Part shown: piece by piece, positions 8,641 to 20,100 of the stretch
Position numbering within the stretch: the stretch's first letter is position 1
How the letters are laid out: each line of letters starts with the position of its first letter
Assembly: GCF_004027225.2 (NCBI RefSeq)
Contig: NW_022651111.1
Coordinates: forward strand, 124,001 to 188,000
DNA: 64,000 nucleotides
From: Strigops habroptila
Taxonomy: Eukaryota > Chordata > Aves > Psittaciformes > Psittacidae
Reading direction: 5' to 3'
The notes under the pieces: generated by a model
Databases searched by the model: none
Told to the model about the DNA's origin: nothing
The model's input: only the letters and a program-made list of their open reading frames with translations
Made by a program: the position numbers and the translations under genes

Positions 8641-11600
8641 TCCATCCTGGTCTGCCGTGTCCCCGTCCTCTGGTGGCTCCCAGCAGCGGTTCTCGGGGCG
8701 CAGGAGCTCCGTGGGGTTCCCCAGCTCCCGCAGGCGTCCCCCGGCCAACACGGCCACTCGCTGTGCCCGCAGCGCCAGGGCCACCCGCCCCGTCACCAGC
8801 AGCACCGACCGCCCGGCGCTGAGCACCTCCTGCTCCACCTGCGTGGGGACATGGGACATGGGGATGTGGGGACATGGGGATGTGGGGATATGGGACATGG
8901 GAATGTGGGGATATGGGACATGGGGATATGGGGACATGGGGATATGGCAATGTTGGGATATGGGGACATGGCGATGTGGGGATATGGGATATGGGGATGT
9001 GGGATATGGAGATGTGGGGATATGGGGATGTGGGGATATGGGACATGGGGATATGGGATATGGGGATGTGGGGATATGGGACATGGGGATATGGGATATG
9101 GAGATGTGGGGATATGGGGATGTGGGGATATGGGGATGTGGGGATATGGGACATGGGGATGTGGGGATATGGGACATGGGGATATGGGGACATGGGGATG
9201 TGGGGATATGGGACATGGGGATATGGGGACATGGGACATGGGGCTGTGGGGACATGGGACATGGGGATATGAGGATATGGAGACATCGAGACATGGGGAC
9301 ATGGGGACATGGGATATGGGGATATGGAGACATGGGACATGGGGATATGGAGACATGGGGATATGGGGACATGGGGGCAAGAGACCATGGGGACATTGAG
9401 ATTGAGGACCCAGGGGTCACGGGGCTCAGGGAGCCAAGGGGACATGGGGACGCATCATCATGGAGCATCGAGACCAAGGGGACATGGGAAGGAGCCAGGG
9501 GATGTGGGGACCAGGCACCAAGGGGACACCAGCACTGGTGGCCATGGGAACCCAGACACCAGGGACCCTGAGGACAATGGAAAGAGGAGAGCCAGGGGAC
9601 CCAAGGGGACCCGGGTGTCACCTCCCACCTGCATACTGGTCTTGGCGTCCAGGGCGCTGGTGGGCTCATCGAGGACGAGGACACGGGGGTCCCTCACCAG
9701 GGCACGAGCGATGGCCACGGCCTGGCGCTGTCCCCCGGAGAGCTGCGTCCCCAGGTCACCCACCTCTGCAGCGGGGACATGGGGACATGGGGATATGGGT
9801 TATGGGATATGGGGGCATGGGACATGGGGATATGGGGATATGGAGACATGGGGATATGGGTATATGGGGATATGGGATATGGGGATATGGGATATGGGGA
9901 TACTGGGACATGGGAGATGGAGATATGGGGATACAGGAATATGGGGATATGGGATATGGGGATATGGGATATGGGGACATGGGACATGAGTATATGGGGA
10001 ATGGAGATATGGGGATATGGGGACATGGGGACATGGCGATATGGGATGTGGGGACATGGGACATGGGGATATGGGGATATGGAGACATGGGGGTATGGGA
10101 TATGGGTATATGGAGACATGGGGATATGGGGATATGGGATATGGGTATATGGGGACATGGAGATATGGGGATATGGGGACATGGGGATATGGGATATGGG
10201 GACATGGGACATGGGGATATGGGGATATGGGGACATGGGGATATGGGATATGGGGATATGGGGACATGGGACATGGGGATATGGGGATATGGGATATGGG
10301 GACATGGGGATGCGGGGACATGGGGACATGGAGGTATGGGGATATGGGGACATGGGACATGGGGATATAGGGACACGGGAATCTGGGGATCTGGGGACAT
10401 GGGGATATGGAGATATGGGGACATGGGAATCTGGGGATCTGGGGACATGGGGATATGGAGATATGGGGACATAGGGCTATGAGATATGGGTACATGGGAT
10501 AGGGGACATGGAGATATGAGGATATAGGGACATGGGGACATGGAGACAGGGGGATATGGGGACAGGGGGACATGGGACACCCGTGCTGTACCGGTGTCGT
10601 AGCCGCGGGGCAGGCGGCTGATGAAGGGGTCAGCCCCGGCGCGACGAGCGGCTGCTGTCACCTGCGCCCGGCTCCGGCCACCGGACCCGTAGGAGATGTT
10701 GGCGTGGAGAGAGCGGGAGAAGAGCAGCGGCTCCTGGGGGACAACGGCCACCTGCGGACATGGGACATGGGGATATGGGGACACTGGACATGAGGACATG
10801 GGGATATGGGACATGGGACATGGGACATGGGGACATGGGGATATGGGACATGGGACATGGGGATATGGGGACACTGGACATGGGGACATGGGGATATGGG
10901 ACATGGGGATATGGGGACACTGGACATGGGGACATGGGGATATGGGACATGGGACATGGGGATATGGGGACACTGGACATGGGGACATGGGGATATGGGA
11001 CATGCGACATGGGGATATGGGGACACTGGACATGGGGACATGGGGATATGGGACATGGGACATGGGGAAATGGGGACACTGGACATGGGGACATGGGGAT
11101 ATGGGGACACTGGACATGGGGATATGGGGATATGGGACATGGGGACATGGGGATATGGGGACACTGGACATGGGGACATGGGGATATGGGACATGCAACA
11201 TGGGGATATGGGGACACTGGACATGGGGACATGGGGATATGGGACATGGGACATGGGGATATGGGGACACTGGACATGGGGACATGGGGATATGGGACAT
11301 GGGGATATGGGGACACTGGACATGGGGACATGGGGACACTGGACATGGGGACATGGGGATATGGGGACATGGGACATGGGGACATGGGGACACTGGACAT
11401 GGGGACATGGGGATATGGGACATGGGACATGGGGATATGGGGACACTGGACATGGGGACATGGGGATATGGGACATGGGGATATGGGGACACTGGACATG
11501 GGGACATGGGGATATGGGGACACTGGACATGGGGACATGGGGATATGGGACATGGGACATGGGGATATGGGGACATGGGACATGGACATGGAGACATGGG

Positions 11601-14600
11601 GACCCGTTGGTGATGGTTGGTGACCCGGGGTTGGCCATGGGGACCCATTGGTGATGGTTGGTGACCCGGGGGTGGCCATGGGGACCCATTGGTGATGGTT
11701 GGTGACCCACGGGTGGCCATGGGGACCCATTGGTGGTGGTTGGTGACCCGGGGTTGGCCATGGGGACCCATTGGTGATGGTTGGTGACCCGGGGGTGGCC
11801 ATGGGGACCCATTGGTGATGGTTGGTGACCCGGGGATGGCCATGGGGACCCATTGGTGGTGGTTGGTGACCCACGTGTGGCCATGGGGACCCATTGGTGA
11901 TGGTTGGTGACCCGGGGATGGCCATGGGGACCCATTTGTGGTGGTTGGTGACCCACGTGTGGCCATGGGGACCCATTGGTGATGGTTGGTGACCCGGGGA
12001 TGGCCATGGGGACCCATTGGTGATGGTTGGTGACCCGGGGGTGGCCATGGGGACCCATTGGTGATGGTTGGTGACCCGGGGGTGGCCATGGGGACCCATT
12101 GGTGATGGTTGGTGACCCGGGGGTGGCCATGGGGACCCATTGGTGATGGTTGGTGACCTGGGGGTGGCCATAGGACCCGTTGGTGACCTGTTGGTGGCAC
12201 CTGCTGGCGCAGATGGAGGTGCCGGTATGCGGGCAGTGGGTGCCCATCCAGCAGCACCCTCCCGCGGTGGGGCTCGATCAGGCGCAGCACCAGGGACACC
12301 AGGGTGCTCTTCCCCGTGCCCGGGGCACCCACCACGGCCAGGACCTGCCCAGGGAGGAGCTCCAGAGACACGCCCTGCGGGGACAGAGGTGACACCCTAT
12401 GGCTCAACCCCCTGACATGACCCATCCATGGCCCCATCCATGACCCCATCCACGTCCCCATCCATGTCCCCATGACTCCATCCATGAGCCCACCCATGTC
12501 CCCATGGCCCCATCTATGTCCCCATGACTCCATCCATGACCCCATCCATGTCCCCATGGCCCCATCCATGAGCCCATCCATGTCCCCATCCATATCCCCA
12601 TGGCCCCATCCACGACCCCATCCATGGCCCTATCCATGTCCCCATCACTCCATCCATCGCCACATCCATGTCCCCATGGCCCCATCTATGTCCCCATGAC
12701 TCCATCCATGACCCCATCCATGGCCCCATCCATGACTCCATCCGTGTCCCCATGGCCCCATCCATGACCCCATCCATGACTCCATCCGTGTCCCCATGGC
12801 CCCATCCATGACTCCATCCATGGCCCCATCCATGTCCCCATGGCCTCATCCATGACTCCATCCATGGCCCCATCCATGTCCCCATGGCCTCATCCATGAC
12901 CCCATCCATGGCCACATCTATGTCCCCATGACTCCATCCATGACCCCATCCATGGCCCCATCCATGTCCCCATCTATGTCCCCATGACCCCATCCATGAC
13001 CCCATCCATGGCCCCATCCATGTCCCCATCTATGTCCCCATGACCCCATCCATGGCCCCATCCATGACCCCATCCATGATTCCATCCATGTCCCCATGAC
13101 CCCATCCATGGCCCCATCCATGGCCCATCCATGTCCCCATGACTCCATCCATGACCCCATCCATGTCCCCATGGCCCATCTATGTCCCCATGGCCCCATC
13201 CATGACCACATCCATGGCCCCATCTATGTCCTCATCCACATCCCCATCACCTCATCCATGTCTCCACGTCCCTGCCTATGTCCCCATGACCCACCATGTC
13301 CCTGTGCCCACCTTGAGGACGGGCTCTTGTTGCTCGGGGTAGGAGAACCAGACGTCTTCAAGCTTGAGGTGACCCTGGACCTTGGGCTCCAGTGTCCCCT
13401 CAGGTGCCCTCTGCTCGTCCTCATCCAGGAACTCAAAGATCTTCTCTGAGGAGCCCACGGCCTTGGTCATCCTGGGGTAGTAACGGAGCAGGACCTGGGG
13501 ACGCAGAGGGGACATGGAGGACACAGGGATGTGGTGGGACCACCATGTGGATACAGCAGGATGGGGAAGAGGTTGGGGACACATTGGGGAGGACATTCGG
13601 GACATGTTGGGGCCACCTCCACGGTGCTGCTGAACTGCGTCTGGTAGATGAGGAAGGTGACCAGGTCTCCGGTGGTGATGGTCCCTGCGGCCACCATCTG
13701 TCCCCCGTAGTAGAGGAGCCCCAACTTCAAGGCCAGCGCCAAGAACTGGGGACATGGACGGGTGGTCACCAACCGCCGGGGGACACCAACGGGGTTCCCT
13801 GTCCCCCTCCTGGCCACGGCCACCTCACAGGGAGACTGAGGTCCCAGCCTTGTCCTGTGCCACCACATGCCCTCATGTCCCCGAGATGCCACCCCCCCAT
13901 GACCTCAGCCTCAGAGCCCCTGCATTGTTGTGTTCCGTGTCCTGATGTCCCCACATCATCGTGTCCCCATGTCCTCCAGCTTTGTGCAATGCCAGCCCCA
14001 TGCCACCATGTCCCATGTCCCCCAGCCCCATGTCCCCACATCCCTTTGCCCTGCAGATCCATGCCACCATGTCCCCATCTCCATGTCACTCCATCCTCAT
14101 GCCATCCCATCTGCCAGCCCCACATCACCCAGCCCCATGTCCCCCCATGTCCCATGTCCTCACCTCCCCATCCCCATGTCCTCATGTCCATGCCCCCATG
14201 TCCCCCATATCCCCATGTCCCACGTCCCCTGTCCATACCCCACTGGTCCACCCGGTGGCCGCGTATGTGATGGCCTGAGTGGCCTCCAGCCTGTGGACCT
14301 GCTGCAGTTGCTGGAGGTACCTCTTGGCCGCTCCAGCCTCGAAGGAGAAGCCACGGACGGTGGCCATGGCCTGGAAGGTCTCCATGGCCACCCTGGTGGC
14401 ACCCGCCAGCGCCTCCTGCACCCGCTGGGACAGACCCTGCGACAGTGGGGTCACCTCGTGGGGTGGCAGGGGACAGGGGGCATGGGGAGGTGATGGTGGA
14501 CATGAGGGGACAGGGGGCATGGGGAGGTGATGGTGGACATGAGGGGACAGGGGTCATGGGGAGGTGATGGTGGACATGAGGGGACGAGGGCCATGGGGAG

Positions 14601-16270
14601 GTGATGGTGGACATGAGGGGATGAGGGCCATGGGGAGGTGATGGTGGACATGAGGGGATGAGGGGCATGGGGAGGTGATGGTGGACATGAGGGGACGAGG
14701 GTCATGGGGAGGTGATGGTGGGCATGAGGGGACGAGGGGCATGGGGAGGTGATGGTAGACATGGGGGGACAGGGGGCATGGGGAGGTGATGGTGGAGATG
14801 AGGGGGCAAAAGGCATGGGGAGGTGATGGTGGACATGGGGGGACAAGGGCCATGGGGAGGTGATGGTGGACATGAGGGGATGAGGGGCATGGGGAGGTGA
14901 TGGTGGACATGAGGGGACAAGGGTCATGGGGAGGTGATGGTGGACATGAGGAGACAAGGGCCATGGGGAGGTGATGGTGGACATGAGGGTTGGGGGCACA
15001 GGGAGGGTACAGTGGGCACAGGGAGGTGACAGTGAGTATGGGGAGGTGACAGTGGGTCCATGGAAGTGACAAGGGGCACATGGAGGTGCCAGCAGCCAGG
15101 TGGAGGTGCCCGTGTCCCCACATGTCCCCCCCAGGTACCTGCTGGACACTGCCCATGGCCCGGGCCAGCAGCAGGAGCACCGGCATGGCCAGGAGGGTGG
15201 TGGTGGCCAGCGCTGGGGCCACCCAGGCCATGGGGACCAGCAGCAGCGTTGCCCGTGCCAGCTCCCACAGCAGCAGCAACAGCGCATTGGCCACCGCCTC
15301 ATGGGTGACATCGACGTCCGTGGTCACCCGCGATGTCACCGCCCCGGCGCCCAGCGCCCGCAGTGACAACAGGTCCCGGCGCAGGACGGCAGCAAAGACC
15401 CGGCCATGGAGGTGACCAAAGACCCGGCTCAAGGTCCCCGTGTAGGTGGCATCGCAGATGAACTCGGTGATGGCACTGGGGTGACACCAGGGTGGCTCAT
15501 TTAGGGGTGTATGTCCCCTGTCACCTCGTATGACCCCATGGTGTCACTGTCCTACCTGGTGAGCCCCAGCAGCGCCAGGGAGCTGATGGCCACCATCTCG
15601 TCCTCGCTGGCCACCCAGTCGGTGACGTGGCCGGTGAAGTAGGGGATGGTCACCTCAGCTGGGGACATGGGGAGATAGGGACATGGGGATGTGGGACATG
15701 GGGATGTGGGACATGGGGATATAGGGATATGGGGATATGGGACATGGGGACATGGGGATATGGGGATATGGAGATATGGGGTCACAGGGATATGGGACAC
15801 AGGGATATGGGGATATGGGACATGGGGACATAGGGATATAGGGATATGGGGATATGGGGATATGGGGATATGGGGACATAGGGATATAGGGATATGAGGA
15901 TATGGGGATATGGGGATACGGGACATGGGGACATGGGAACCCCCCTCACCAAGGGGGGACCCCACGATGTGACCTAGGGGGTGGCACTAAGCACCCCTCA
16001 TTGCACCCCCCATGGCTCCTGCCCCCCTCAATGGCTTTTGCCCCCCCCCCCGCCTCCTGCCCTCCCCAATAGGTCCTGCCCCCCCCCCAATGGCTCCTAC
16101 CCCACCCATGGGTCCTGCCCCCCCTTCCCCCCCTGTTCCCCGCACCCCCCCATGGCTCCTGCCCTCCAAGTACCGAGCACCGAGGCCACCATCAGCCCGG
16201 CCACGATCGTGCAGCGCCGTTGCTCGGGCCGAAACAGCGACAGGAAGCGGCGGGAGGGGTCTGGAGCCAT
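8563..16270 (-). CDS. TAP1: TAP1, antigen peptide transporter half 1 (10 coding exons)
   Basis: Exons in order: 16270-16174, 15658-15556, 15475-15139, 14436-14239, 13745-13617, 13494-13312, 12374-12201, 10751-10592, 9765-9629, 8838-8563. All phases fit and give 597 residues, a short form starting [15 protein letters not shown] and lacking the long mammalian N-terminal extension. Exons 2-6 encode the transmembrane core; exons 7-10 the ATPase, with Walker [10 protein letters not shown] (about 365), Q-loop PQEP (413), signature LSGGQRQ (469) and Walker [13 protein letters not shown] (489-500). The switch histidine position reads LLVTGRV (Gly523). With TAP2 it pumps cytosolic peptides into the ER for class I. 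The C-terminus ends in DGDT-type repeats. The start was chosen for length and context; an in-frame ATG at 16432 is an alternative. Confidence 0.93.
8845..9380 (-). repeat. TAP1 intron 9 minisatellite (GGGGATATGGGACAT family)
   Basis: Plus-strand units such as GGGGATATGGGACATG and GGGGATGTGGGGATATG, mostly multiples of 6-9 bases. Transcribed in TAP1 as the C-rich strand (CCCATATCCC). The same family fills other introns in the window. Confidence 0.85.
9772..10575 (-). repeat. TAP1 intron 8 minisatellite
   Basis: About 800 bases of GGGGATATGGGGACATGG-type units with occasional GGATCTGGGGACATGG variants. It fills nearly the whole intron between the exons at 10592-10751 and 9629-9765. Confidence 0.85.
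10757..11600 (-). repeat. TAP1 intron 7 minisatellite, block 1
   Basis: Regular higher-order units of about 50 bases (GGACATGGGGATATGGGG followed by ACACTGGACATGGGG). Much more homogeneous than the arrays in the neighbouring introns. Confidence 0.85.
11600..12190 (-). repeat. TAP1 intron 7 minisatellite, block 2
   Basis: About 14 units of roughly 41 bases reading GGGACCCATTGGTGATGG then TTGGTGACCCGGGGGTGGCCAT, with a few point variants. It abuts block 1 and ends against exon 7. Confidence 0.85.
12415..13300 (-). repeat. TAP1 intron 6 minisatellite
   Basis: About 880 bases of CCATCCATGACCCCATCC, CATGTCCCCATGGCCCC and related units. It fills the intron between the exon ending 13312 and the Walker A exon. 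Confidence 0.85.
14450..15000 (-). repeat. TAP1 intron 3 minisatellite
   Basis: About 15 units of roughly 36 bases: GGGGAGGTGATGGTGGAC then ATGAGGGGACAGGGGGCAT, with moderate divergence between units. Confidence 0.85.
15660..15945 (-). repeat. TAP1 intron 1 minisatellite
   Basis: GGGATATGGGGACATGG-type units, of the same family as in introns 8 and 9. Bases 15950-16160 are G/C-rich spacer with a degenerate CCCCATGGCTCCTGCCCC repeat. Confidence 0.8.
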
Positions 16271-16354
16271 CGGGACCCCCCGGGACACCCCGATTGCTCC
16301 GGTCGCTCCGAGCCTCGAAAGCGAAACCGGGCGAACAGAGCGCGGTCGGCGCTG

Positions 16355-16389
16355 ATTGGTCAGAGAGGCCGCGTCATCAGTTGCTGGGC
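16355..16389 (-). promoter_or_regulatory. X1-X2-Y module of the TAP promoter
   Basis: On the minus strand: X1 GCCCAGCAACTG (16389-16378), X2 TGACGCGG (overlapping 16376-16369), then after a short spacer Y CTGACCAATCAG (16363-16352). Spacing and order match the SXY module of MHC promoters that binds RFX, CREB and NF-Y and recruits CIITA or NLRC5. It lies about 85 bases from the TAP1 start codon. Confidence 0.8.
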
Positions 16390-16542
16390 AGATGGAGCTG
16401 GAGAAGGACAGAGATGGGAGGTGCAGGGCCAAAAGGGGGCGTGGCTATCGGGGAGGAGGGAGGTGATTGGAGGAAAAAGGGGAGGGGCGGGGCCTCGGAA
16501 GTGAAAGCAAAAGGGAGCGAAGACGAACCCGGGGAACTGGGA

Positions 16543-17170
16543 GCAATGGTGTGGGCTGGTGAGTGCCCCCGGGTGCTGGGCAGGGTGCTGGGGTCCTGGG
16601 GAGCTGTACTGGGAACACTGGTGTGGGCTGGTGAGTGCCTCCGGGTGCTGGGCAGGGTGCTGGGGGCTGTACTGGGAGCACCGGTGTGGACTGGTGAGTG
16701 CCCCTGGGTGCTGGGCAGGGTGCTGAGGGCTGTACTGGGAGCACTGGTGTGGGCTGGTGAGTGCCCCTGGGTGCTGGGCAGGGTGCTGGGGTCCTGGGGA
16801 GCTGTACTGGGAGCACTGGTGTGAACTGGTGAGTGTCCCAGGGCGCTGGGCAGGGTGCTGGGCGCTGTACTAGGAGCACCAGTGTGGGCTGGTGAGTGCC
16901 CCAGGGTGCCCAGCAGGGTGCTGAGGTCCTGGGGAGCTGTACTGGGAGCACTGGTGTGGACTGATGAGTGTCCCAGGGCGCTGGGCAGGGTGCTGAGGGC
17001 TGTACTGGGAGCACTGGTGTGGACTGGTGAGTGTCCCAGGGCGCTGGGCAGGGTGCTGAGGGCTGTACTGGGAGCACTGGTGTGGACTGGTGATCACCCC
17101 AGTGTGCCCAGCAGGGTGCTGAGGTCCTGGGTGGCTGTACTGGAAGCACCGGCCGACGCACCTGAGCGCA
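16543..17170 (+). repeat. Tandem repeat of about 66 bp upstream of TAP2
   Basis: Eight to ten units containing GTACTGGGAGCACTGGTGTG, GGCTGGTGAGTGCCC and GGGTGCTGGGCAGGGTGCTG. Every unit carries a consensus-like splice donor, G/GTGAGTG. The array runs to within 25 bases of the TAP2 start codon, so it probably lies in the promoter or 5' UTR of TAP2. Confidence 0.85.
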
Positions 17171-17193
17171 CTGGTCCATACTGGTTCCCCGCC

Positions 17194-20100
17194 ATGGCTC
17201 TGCCGCCCGCCCTTGCCGTGGCCTCGTCGCTGCTGCTGCTGCTGCTCCTGGACGCGGTGCTGGTGGCTGTGGTGGCCCCAGTGGCCCCAGTGCTGCTGCA
17301 GTGGCCGCTGGTGGCCGTGTGGCTGGAGGCCGGGCTGCGGGTGCTGGTGTTGGCCGCGGCCACGCGGTTCCTGTCCCCAGGGTGTCCCCGTGGCGCCGCC
17401 GTCACCATCGGCCTCACCCCGGCCGCCTTCAGCACCCTCCGGAGCCTCCTGGTGCCTCCAGGCTCCGTGCTGCCGCTCTTGGCCATGGCCAACCCGTGGT
17501 GGCTGGCGGTGACCCACGGCGTGGCTGCGGTGGCCGCGCTGGCCTGGGCTGTGCCGGTGCCGGGTCGTCCCGATGCAGCCCAGGGTGCGGCGGCCACGCG
17601 GCAACTCTTGGCCTTGGCGTGGGCCGAGTGGCGTGTTTTTGGAGGTGCCTTCATATCCTTGGCGTTGGCCGTGTTGGGTGAGTGATGGAGGAGCTGGGGT
17701 GGGCTTGGGGTGGGGGGATCATGGTGGTGAGCATCACCCACCCGTGGCCATCCAGGGGAGGTGGCGGGGCCCTACTGCACGGGGAAGGCTTTGGAGGCCA
17801 TCAGGAGCGGAGATGGAATCACCGGCATCGCGCTTGGCATGGTGCTGGCTGCGGATCTGGGCAGGTTGGTGGCCACGTGTCCTCGTTGTCTGTCTGTTCA
17901 TCCATCCCCCATTCATCCATCCCCCATCCATCCATCCATCCCCCATCCATCCGTTTCCCATCCATCTATCCCCCATCAATCCATCCTTCCATCCATCCAC
18001 CCATCCATTCATCCTCCCATCCCAACCCATCCCCATCCCATCCCACTTCATATCATCACATCCCATTCCCATCCCATCCCCATCTCACCCTGGCCCCATC
18101 CCCTCCCACCACCCCATCCCCATTGTGCCATCCCACCCCATCCCCACCATCCCATCCTTTCGGTACCCATCCTGTCTCCACTGTCCCATCCCATCCCCAT
18201 CCCATCCCATGCTCCTGGTCTCAATCATCTCAATCCATCCTGTCCCCAGCCCATCCCACCATCCCCATCCCACCACCCCATCCCCATTGTCCCAGCCCAC
18301 CCCATCCCCACCATCCCATGCTCCTGGTTATCATCTCATCCCCATTTCCCCATCCCACCTTGCATCCCCACTGTCCCATCCCATCCCATCCCACCATCCT
18401 GTCCCCACTCCACCTGGTAGCGCCCATCCAGCCTGGAGAAGAGAAGCTGCTGGAGACCTCAGAGCAGCTTCCAGTGTCTGAAGGGGGCTACAAGGATGTT
18501 GGGGAGGGACCTTCATCAGGGACTGTAGTGGTAGGACAAGGGGTGATGGGTTCAAACTTAAACAGGAGAAGTTCAGGTTGGAGATAAGGAAGAAGCTCTT
18601 CCCTGTGAGGGTGGTGGGACACTGGAATGGGTTGCCCAAGGAACTTGGGAATGCTCCATCCCTGGTGGTGTTCAAGGCCAGGTTGGACAGAGCCTTGGGC
18701 AACATGGTTTAGTGCGAGGTGTCCCTGCCCATGGCAGGGGGTTGGAACTGGATGATCTTAAGGTCCTTTCCAACCCAACCCATTCCGTGATTCTCTGATT
18801 CTATCTGTCCGTCCCCATGCTGATGGTGTCCATGCGTCCATGATGTGTGCATGTTGTCTCCATGTCCACTCCAGCTCCTTCTTCGCCGGCTGCCGTGGTG
18901 GCCTCTTCCTCTTGGCAGGAGCCCGCCTCAAGCTGAGAACTTCCAACCAGCTCTTCTCCCGCCTGCTCCACCGGGATCTGACCTTCTTCCAGGAGACTCC
19001 AGCAGGTTTGTGGAGTCCCCATCACCCTCCATCCACATCCCATCACCGGGACCCGCACTCACCACATGTCCATGGCCACAGCCGAGCTCTGTGCCCAGTT
19101 GTCCAACGAGGTGCCGCTGATGTGCGAGGCCGTGCCGTTAAGCTCCAATGTGGCCTTGAGGAGCCTGGCCATGGCCTTGGGCTTGGGGGGCTTCATGGTG
19201 GCGCTGTCACCGGAGCTGGCGCTGCTGGCGGCGCTGGAGGTGCCCCTCACCATCACCGCCAGGAAGGTCTATGATGGGCGCTACCAGGTGGAGTGGGGAC
19301 AGGATGGTGGGATGGGATGGGATGGGATGGGATGGGATGGGATGGGATGGGATGGGACAGTGGGGATGGATGGTGGGATGGGGATGGTGGGATGCGATGA
19401 TAACCAGGAGCGTGGGATGGTGGGGATGGGGTGGGCTGGGACAATGGGGATGGGGTGGTGGGATGGGGATGGTGGGATGGGCTGGGGACAAGATGGGTTG
19501 AGATGATTGAGACCAGGAGCATGGGATGGGATGGAGATGGGATAGAGATGGGATGGGACAGTGGAGACAGGATGGGTACGAAAAGGATGGGATGGTGGGG
19601 ATGGGGTGGGATGGGATGGGGCCAGGGTGAGATGGGGATGGGATGGGAGTGGGATGGGAATGGGATGTGATGGTGTGAGGTGGGATGGGATGGGGATGGG
19701 TTGGGATGGGATAGGATGGGGGTGGGAAGGGAGGGGATGGGAATGGGGTGGGATTGGGATGGGATGGGGTGGAGGTGGGATGGGATGGGGTGGGATGGGA
19801 TAGGATAGGATGGAGGTGGGATGGGATAAGGTAGGATGTGATGGGGTGGGATGGGATGGGGTGGAGGTGGGATGGGGATGGGATAGGATGAGGATGAGGA
19901 TGGGATGGGATAGGATGGAGGTGGGATGGGATAAGGTGGGATGGGGATGGGATGGGGTGGAGGTGGGATGGGATGGGGATAGGATGGGATGAGGTGGAAT
20001 GGAATGGGATGCAGGTGGGATGGGATAAGGTGGTATGTGACGGGGTGGGCTGGGATAGGATGGGATGAGGTGGGATGCAATGGGGTGGGCTGGGATAGGG

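Larger units (their letters stand above)
16271..17193. promoter_or_regulatory. Divergent TAP1/TAP2 promoter region
   Basis: The 923 bases between the two start codons hold all promoter elements seen for both genes. Near TAP1: an ISRE GAAAGCGAAACC (16317-16328) and an X-Y module (separate entry). Towards TAP2: a GC box (about 16484-16493) and an IRF-like GGAAGTGAAAGC (16497-16508). The TAP2-proximal 600 bases are tandem repeats. Head-to-head TAP1-TAP2 with a shared promoter is known in chicken, so joint interferon-inducible expression is likely. Confidence 0.8.

Noticed and set aside
9756-12593. 945-codon minus-strand open frame rich in MSPYPHIP and [10 protein letters not shown]
   Set aside because: It includes genuine TAP1 ATPase exons but otherwise translates intronic minisatellite; conserved splice sites remove these parts.
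10757-15000. Regular spaced repeats that might be mistaken for a CRISPR array
   Set aside because: Units are contiguous minisatellites without unique spacers, in a vertebrate genome and within TAP1 introns.
19006-19081. Apparent deletion of conserved TAP2 residues after exon 3
   Set aside because: Choosing the AG at 19080-19081 gives a 206-base exon that restores phase and aligns residue for residue with the family; the intron is simply short (76 bases).
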